NCBI GenBank assembly: GCA_963402885.1
Contig: OY727097.1
Coordinates: forward strand, 31,303,401 to 31,367,400
Origin: Antedon bifida
Lineage: Eukaryota > Echinodermata > Crinoidea > Comatulida > Antedonidae
Reading direction: 5' to 3'
DNA: 64,000 nt
Shown here piece after piece: positions 57,675 to 64,000 of this stretch. Made by a program: the position numbers and the translations under genes. The notes beneath the pieces are model-generated. The model was not told the DNA's origin. It made no database searches and saw nothing but the letters and a program-made list of their open reading frames with translations. Numbering within the stretch: position 1 is the first letter of the stretch; every line of letters begins with the position of its first letter.

Positions 57675-58446
57675 TTATCATTTTATCAAGTTACTAAGGA
57701 AGCTTTTGGTTAGTGATGACCTATGTCAGGTCATGTTAATTCATGCATGAAATTGGGACACCCTATTCCTTGACACAGTTTTGGTGATTTCTAGGTTCAG
57801 ATGATGACCAATGACACATTGCGTATGTAAGCCCTAGGTCATTGGCCATCACAAATCAAACGCTCCCTCTGATTGGTTGGATTAATATCTACACTTTTAG
57901 GCTTCTTATAACCATCACTGTATTTAATATTTATTTGATTGATTTATTAATTTTGCTGTTGGTAGAGATTTTATTTTATTCTTTTTAACTGTAGTAATAT
58001 TAATAAATTTCCAAATAATGTCAAAATATTTATATTACTATAGTAATAAAAGTTTTAGGTATAAATAAATAATTTTAAAATATAAACTTACAGGGTAAAT
58101 CATGAAATGTAATTAATTTTAAAAAGAAATATACTGTACTACACTTAGTGTATATAAATATATCACAAAATATGTAAAGATATTTATATTACTATGGTAA
58201 TCCCAGTTTATAGGTAATAGATAAATAATTTTAAAATAAATATTGCAAACCTATTTGGGAATCATTGAAATGTAATTAGAGTATTGTCTAAACATGATAA
58301 ACTATTACTGAGGATCTTGGGTGGCCAGTAGTGGCTCTAAGATTTTGAAATAGCTGAGTGTGGAGGAGGGAGAGAGGCATGGAAAAAGAAAGTGCTGAAC
58401 TTGTCTAATAATATTTTATTCTTTGCATTGTATAAGGTAAATTAAA

Positions 58447-58596
58447 GGATCTTTCACACTGGCTCCAGTTCTGGTTTGCGAATATCGAGTACAATGATTG
58501 GTGCATAGCCACGTTTAGTGTCCTTTAAACAAAACATTGAGATGCCATTATTTGCCAGAGCCAGACTCCAGAAGCAGGTGTGAAAGACGTTTTAAT
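58447..58596. mobile_element. Possible foldback MITE, family 3 (CTTTCACACTGGCTCC type)
   Basis: The left end GATCTTTCACACTGGCTCCAG has an imperfect inverted partner at the right end (CAGAAGCAGGTGTGAAAGAC). The centre is unrelated. Single copy in the window. Confidence 0.5.
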
Positions 58597-59392
58597 AAAT
58601 AACATAAATAGTACTAAACTCTTGCCTGTATCTTAATAAATTTTATCTTGTGATAATAGCAATTAAATATTTTTACATAAACATGTGTATAGTATTTGTA
58701 ATCTTTATTTAAAAATTAGAAATAATGGTGATGATGAATAAAAAAAATGATGATGAAAAAGATGATGGTTACACTAGTGATAATAATGATGAGTGATGAT
58801 GATGTTTCTGCTGACTTTAATATACAATCTTCATTCTGCATATTTACTTATATTCTTGGAGTAGTTTCCAGTAACAAACCATGTCAACATTTCTACTGCT
58901 GTTTTACTGTATTAACTGCATTTCTTACTGCAGTAACATATGATTTTACTGGAATAAACATTGTGTATGATTTTCCAAAAAATCTTTCAAATCAAAGAGG
59001 TTGAAGTTCAACAAAGATTCAAAATTGAAACAAAACGAGTGTTTCTTTTCTTTTCTAAAGACAATGTTGCTAAAGATAGAATTATTGTATTTTAATTGCT
59101 TTACAATAAGATGAGCTTTCGTGAAACTTTATGAACTTTGACCGCACATCATGATTACATGTGAACTTTGTTATTTAGTTTAAATATTAGACAAGATAAC
59201 CAGTTTACTTTACAACTGCAGTACTTAGTCCTGAGTATGGTAACTATAGGCACGGGTGCTTCATTCTAAGTACTTGCCTACTTCCCGTTACTTATTTCAG
59301 TATCTTGGTGGAAACAATTTATAAGGTAGATACTTAATTTTCTTGTGTAGGCTACACTTGTTTTTTAATTACAATCTATCTATAATTCATTT

Positions 59393-59573
59393 CCTACAGT
59401 AGAATGTCCCCTTTCGGGACATCCATATTTAGCGGACAGGACTTCCCTTTCAAGGAAACATATTCCCGTGAAATTAACAAGGCGGTTTCAACTTTACCGT
59501 AAAGGCAGCCCTTATTCAGGGAGAACCCCTAAGGGACACTCAAGGTGTTCCCCTTATAATAATCTACTGCGTT
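59393..59573. mobile_element. Possible small inverted-repeat element
   Basis: Ends TACAGTAGAATGTCCCCTT and AAGGTGTTCCCCTTATAATAATCTACTG are imperfect inverted repeats. The interior has further short palindromes (CCCCTTTCGGG; GGGAGAACCCCTAAGGG). Weak case. Confidence 0.35.
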
Positions 59574-60011
59574 TGTTTATTGAGATCAACTGATAAGTAC
59601 AGTATACAACTTTATTTAGCTTGGTGTGTTTAGTACATCATTGCCATTTTTACGATTCATTGAATGGGTAGGCCTACTAATAGTGTTTGTAATTATACAT
59701 AGACTGTATATCTATCTTATATAATCGGTATTTTATCCAATCATATAAAAAAATATACATTTCAGCGTAAAACGCTGCAGTATTTGTACAAAAAATGATT
59801 AATATTATATAGACAAATTACATTAATACAAAGAACAGGTACACAATATAAAAAAAAGCAAATACAATACAATCAACATTTTTCAAAATGTCTAAGATGT
59901 CAAACTTTTTTTAATGGTAGGATGAAAATTAAAATATTATTGTAGATTAGTGATACACCTAAAATCTGCATTTATTGGTCACCTGTACATTTTGATTTCC
60001 CAGCATTCACC

Positions 60012-63000
60012 ATGAGTTATGAAAGATTTGAAGATGACGATGAGGTGGACATTCCACAAATCGCAGTCACCTTTTCGAATGACCTGTCTAATGGAACCGA
60101 TGTAGTGCATTTACAAGGGATTGGTGATGTACAAAGCAATTCTAGCGCTGTCTTACAGCTGTCTGACCACCAGGAAACACTAAATGAGATTCAACCAAAG
60201 AAAGAACTCACAACAATAAAGTATATGTTATCTTTAATAATCATTTATTTGCAAACTACACCTTTGAGGTGTTGGTTCAATATTGTGTTGTGGAATTCCC
60301 TACCAATTTCAATCTATGTAATTTAGCCTAATTTTAAGATCTAGTAAGACTTTTCTTCCAACGAACTTTTTCATTTATCTAACAATTTTGCCCTTTCCTG
60401 TTTTACTTCAATGATGTACAGATTGAGGGCCTCACTATTATGCTAGGCCTATATAACTAATATTTATCTTTCAATTATTGTGCCGTCTGGTATTGTAACC
60501 TCTCATACTTCGGTCGAACTTTGTACATTTTATTTACAATTTATTTTCACAGAAAAGCCCGGCTAAAAGCAAAGTGGTTTACAGAGCATCTGTATGTCAG
60601 GTAACGTGTAATTTATAGATTGTTGTAATCTTTCTAACAGTTTATTAAGATTAACACACAGACTTCTTTTAAAACGATAATTATTCGGTTAGGCCTAATT
60701 ATTTTCATGAATATCAAGCTGTAAATGTAATAACCAAAGAATATCTTAATTTTAATTTTAAAATATTGTTTAAAACATTGTTTAATTTGACAGACTTTTT
60801 GGTGTGTTTCTGGTTATTTTCGATATTATTATCGTGATTGTTGACATAGTAGAAGACCCAGTAAAGGGACCGTATCTTACAACATATGACATCATATCTC
60901 TCACCATACTCAGCTACTTTGTAATGGAGTTGTCATTACGTATGTTTGCTAAAGGGTGAGAACTTACATTATTAATATCTATCATTATTTATCAAAAATG
61001 TGACGGTGCCCATATATGGACATGATAATGTCATATCTCTACCATATTTGGTCATATCACTACTATATTTGGTCATATCACTACCGTATTTGTGTGTAAA
61101 CAGAGCTTAAGAAGACCTTCATTTTCATATCATATCACTATCATCAACAACATTATAATCATCATTTCTTCATTACACATATTAAAACCAGAAATAATGT
61201 TTCTTATATTCACTTTTTTCTGTACATTCAATGCATATTTTGTTTTGTTTCAGAAAGAAATTTTTCTACAGCACTATCGATTTAATTGATACATTTATTG
61301 TATTTTTAACGGGTTCAGTTACTATTGTCTATGTATCAGTTGATTTCTCTGGAGATGTGGGCCAGTATTACAAGTAAGTAGACATTATTTGTTTGTTGAT
61401 CACCTTTTTTCAGAAAATAACTTCTATATTTAATACACAATACAAAAACGACGATACAACAATTTAACTACACTGATCACACACTAAAATTGAATTTTCT
61501 TTCATTTATCGTACAATCTAGTATTTTTTAAATATTTTTATTAAACTTTGTTTAATGAGGGTGACTTAAAACAGCCGATGCTGACATGCATGAGGCCCTC
61601 AACAGGAACGATACAAATAATTTTATAGTATTTAAATTAATACTTGTTGTGAGAATGAGAATACGATGTTTCGTGAGATATGCTTTATTGGTGAGACGGG
61701 TTTGCTGACTATATTAGCACATTTTAATATTTCTCCCTCAATATTATATAAATGTAATGTTACTTTGGTGTGTTTCAGATTAGTGGTAGTGTGTCGTCTG
61801 ATGAGGGTGTTCTTGTTCGTACGTCTTTTAACTGAGCGGGATCATGTGAACAAGGCATCAAGACGAATGGTAAATTAAACTTCTTGTTTTATAATAATAC
61901 AATAAACTGACCATCCAATCATACACAAGATAAGAACTCTTAGTTAACAAACAAAAAACAACTTATGATTCACTGTTATGCCTACTTGTTTACTGATATA
62001 TGCAAAATATTTATCTCCTTTGCCTCGTAATTAATATCTTTAGGTTTCGGAAAATAAAAGAAGATATCGTGAAGAAGGATTTGACTTGGATCTTACATAC
62101 ATAACAGGTTTGGCAATTATAGATTTCTTACATGTTAACACAATATGTACACAGCAGCTTGAATCTTGACTTTTATGATTGAAATGTTCAAACTATAGTT
62201 TTATTTTCTCAATAGAGCATCACATTCTGGGAAATGTTGTATCAATGGTTATTGTTGGATGTAAACATCCTAAAATGTGTTTCTGTTTCAGATCGTATTA
62301 TAGCTACATCATTCCCATCTTGAAACATCATTAAGACATCATGAAATGTTCAACATGTGGTTTTCATTTTTTTTTAAACTACTCTTCGAAATATTGTAAT
62401 AGTAAGTTTAAAATGTGTTTCTGTTTCAGATCGTATAATAGCTACATCATTCCCATCGTCTGGTAAACAAAAATTGTACAGAAATTCTATTAAAGAAGTT
62501 TCCAAGTTTTTAGAATTCAAACACTGCAACCATTACAAAGTCTACAATCTTTGCAGTAAGTGAAAACACAATTTGTACGGCTAATATCGGTATTGGACGT
62601 TTTTAACAAAGCTTCTTGGAAAATGTTGTTTGTAAAGAAGTCATAATAAAACAATAATGTATTGTATTTCTGTTTTAGGTGAGAAACATTACGATGAATC
62701 TTATTTCCAATTTCGGGTTCAACGAGTCATGATAGATGATCATAATGTGCCACATCTAGCGTGAGTTGGACCCTTTATTGATTAAGTCAACTAATTGTCA
62801 ATGTATTTTATTTCTAAAACTGCAAGACTTTGAAGTACCGCTTAGCTCTCATCTTTATCGCATCTCAATATGATGATAAATTGACTATACAAATTATGTT
62901 TAATTTGTTTTCAGAGAACTACAGAAGTTCACTGCTAATGCCAAAGAATGGATTGAAAAAGACCCGAAGAATTTAATTGTGGTGCATTGTAAAGGTGGAA

Positions 63001-64000
63001 AAGGTATGATACGTTAAGTTTCTAGCGTTCGTACTTCATATTGTTAGTGATTACCATGATAGATAGCATGCAGGTACCGGTACTTAAGTAAGTTAATAAG
63101 ATAGGTAAGACGTAATAAGTAAGTAAGTAATTCAAGTAAGCACTTAAGTAAGTAAGTAATTCAAGTAAGCACTTAAGTAAGTAAAGTAATTGTTCATATT
63201 GTATCCTCGTAAAACTAATAATGTTTTTTTATAGGACGGACAGGTACATGTATAAGTTGTTGGCTATTGGAATCGGGTGAATTTAAAACAGCAAAGGTGA
63301 AACTTATTTTAACATATTTCTTTGTCAAATAAAAGTATATTAAGTTATTTATTGATAAACTGTACACGTGTTTTAACATTTATATTAGAATAAATTCATT
63401 ATTCGAGCTTTACATTCATTATTACATTTTCCAATTTCATATTCAATTTATGTTTTATTTTGATTTAAACTTCTTATTTTGATTTCAGGAAGCGCTTGAT
63501 CATTTTGGTAATCGTAGGACAGATTACGATGTTGGCAGTAAGTTTCAAGGTGTACAAACACCCAGTCAAGTAAGTACTGGAACTTAAGTAATTCAAGTAA
63601 GCACTTAAGTAAGTAAAGTAGCATAGGTAAGTAAGTCAATTAAGTAAGTAAGAATTTAGTTTAAGTCAATAAGTACTTAAGTAAGAAAAGGTACTAAATT
63701 AAGTAAGTTAGTCTGCATTTATTGTTGGTGGTAGTTCTTGTACTTGTTGTTACCACAGGCTCGGTATGTTGGTTATTATGAAATGGTTAAATACACGCAC
63801 AATGGTATGATTCCTAACTCGTCTACATTCAAGATAGAGTCCATCCAAATACAGTCTTTACAGGGTTCGTACTTTGATTGCTATTTCTCTTAATCACCTT
63901 AGAAAGCTTCTGATGAAAGAAAAACGTTTTATAGTAGGCACAGAATCCTTTCAATAAACGCATACATTTTGTTTTACTAGGATTTGGTGCAGGTAATGGC
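60012..64000 (+). CDS. TPTE/VSP: Voltage-sensing phosphatase (VSP/TPTE), 5' part
   Basis: Exons 60012-60220, 60553-60600, 60794-60955, 61254-61373, 61779-61869, 62044-62107, 62430-62555, 62679-62760, 62915-63003, 63235-63296, 63489-63569, 63759-63864 and 63981 onward all join in phase. An acidic N-terminus is followed by four transmembrane segments of a voltage-sensor domain, with S4 reading [13 protein letters not shown], then the basic linker [20 protein letters not shown], the PTEN-like phosphatase ([24 protein letters not shown]; catalytic P-loop HCKGGKGRTGT at 62976-63246; [18 protein letters not shown]) and the start of C2 (GFGAGNG). VSPs dephosphorylate phosphoinositides upon depolarisation. 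The CKGGKGR loop is intact, so catalysis is expected, unlike inactive TPTE. The C2 end lies beyond the window. Confidence 0.93.
61005..61112. mobile_element. Partial family-2 MITE in VSP intron
   Basis: Contains CCCATATATGGACATGATAA, three TATCACTACCATATTTGGTC-like units and the right end TGTGTAAACAGAGCTTAAG; the left inverted end is missing. Confidence 0.7.
62270..62321 (+). repeat. Partial duplicate of VSP exon 7 with its acceptor (decoy exon)
   Basis: AAAATGTGTTTCTGTTTCAG and the first ~28 coding bases (ATCGTATTATAGCTACATC, ATTCCCATC) repeat those at 62411-62458, then run directly into TGA. It lies about 140 bp upstream of the real exon in the same intron; use of this acceptor would truncate the protein after RIIATSFPS. 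Confidence 0.8.
63085..63190 (+). repeat. (TAAG)n-type simple repeat in VSP intron 9
   Basis: Runs of GTAAGTAAGTAA with TTCAAGTAAGCACTTAAGTAAG repeated; the same motif mix returns at 63570-63705. Confidence 0.85.
63570..63705 (+). repeat. (TAAG)n-type simple repeat in VSP intron 11
   Basis: Begins exactly at the exon 11 donor (CAA|GTAAGTACTGG) and continues as AAGTAATTCAAGTAAGCAC and TTAAGTAAGTAAAG units, related to 63085-63190. Confidence 0.85.

Larger units (their letters stand above)
57675..60011. other. Spacer between carrier and VSP genes
   Basis: AT-rich. It holds diverged direct repeats (TATTTATATTACTATAGTAA at about 58025 and TATTTATATTACTATGGTAA at about 58180), a GATGAT-rich simple repeat (58720-58800) and two possible foldback elements listed separately. 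No gene seen. Confidence 0.5.

Noticed and set aside
57785-57895. Possible family-1 MITE (GACCAATGACACATTGCG)
   Set aside because: Lacks the ends and the inverted core, and the resemblance is limited to a CCAAT-containing stretch.

Overview
The window is intron-rich, AT-rich nuclear DNA of an animal. The gene content (a voltage-sensing phosphatase, otopetrins, a goliath-type PA-TM-RING ligase, an EF-hand/WD-repeat protein of ciliary type, expanded TSP1/EGF-like membrane proteins) together with many short foldback transposons points to a marine invertebrate deuterostome, most likely an echinoderm. The organism assignment is inference from content only. All gene models below come from reading frames plus GT/AG sites that keep phase; no transcript evidence was available.

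Layout. 1-1450: first coding exon of an unidentified minus-strand gene and a shared upstream region with a CRE palindrome. 1453-4050: RRP8, whose last coding codons and stop have been amplified into a ~57-bp minisatellite (about 21 copies, to 5167). 5168-8049: gene-poor, with foldback MITEs and a cysteine-codon-like minisatellite. 8050-9885 and 11186-12982: two single-exon otopetrin-like proton channel genes; the second is followed by seven perfect extra copies of its own last 48 coding bases. 13345-14096: dispersed repeat with a nested MITE. 14627-32010 (minus): four TSP1-repeat membrane protein genes (one large, three smaller tandem copies A, B, C). Each ends in a separately spliced cytoplasmic-tail exon that a plain ORF scan misses, because the splice donor itself forms a TAA. 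Copies B and C are a recent 3,122-bp tandem duplication; C is broken by a 2.9-kb DNA transposon with 8-bp target duplications. 32382-40598: goliath/RNF130-type ubiquitin ligase, head-to-head with TSP1 copy C; truncated copies of its first exon sit at the same place beside copies A and B.

43747-54488: EF-hand/WD-repeat gene (WDR49/WDR64 type, about 25 exons). 55797-57674: SLC25A15-like mitochondrial ornithine carrier (5 coding exons). 60012-64000: 5' two thirds of a voltage-sensing phosphatase (VSP/TPTE), running off the right edge in its C2 region.

The most unusual themes are: minisatellites seeded twice from the terminal coding segment and stop codon of unrelated genes; a duplicating TSP1-receptor/goliath head-to-head block; several foldback transposon families nested in one another and in minisatellites; and strong over-representation of the palindrome TAGGCCTA.
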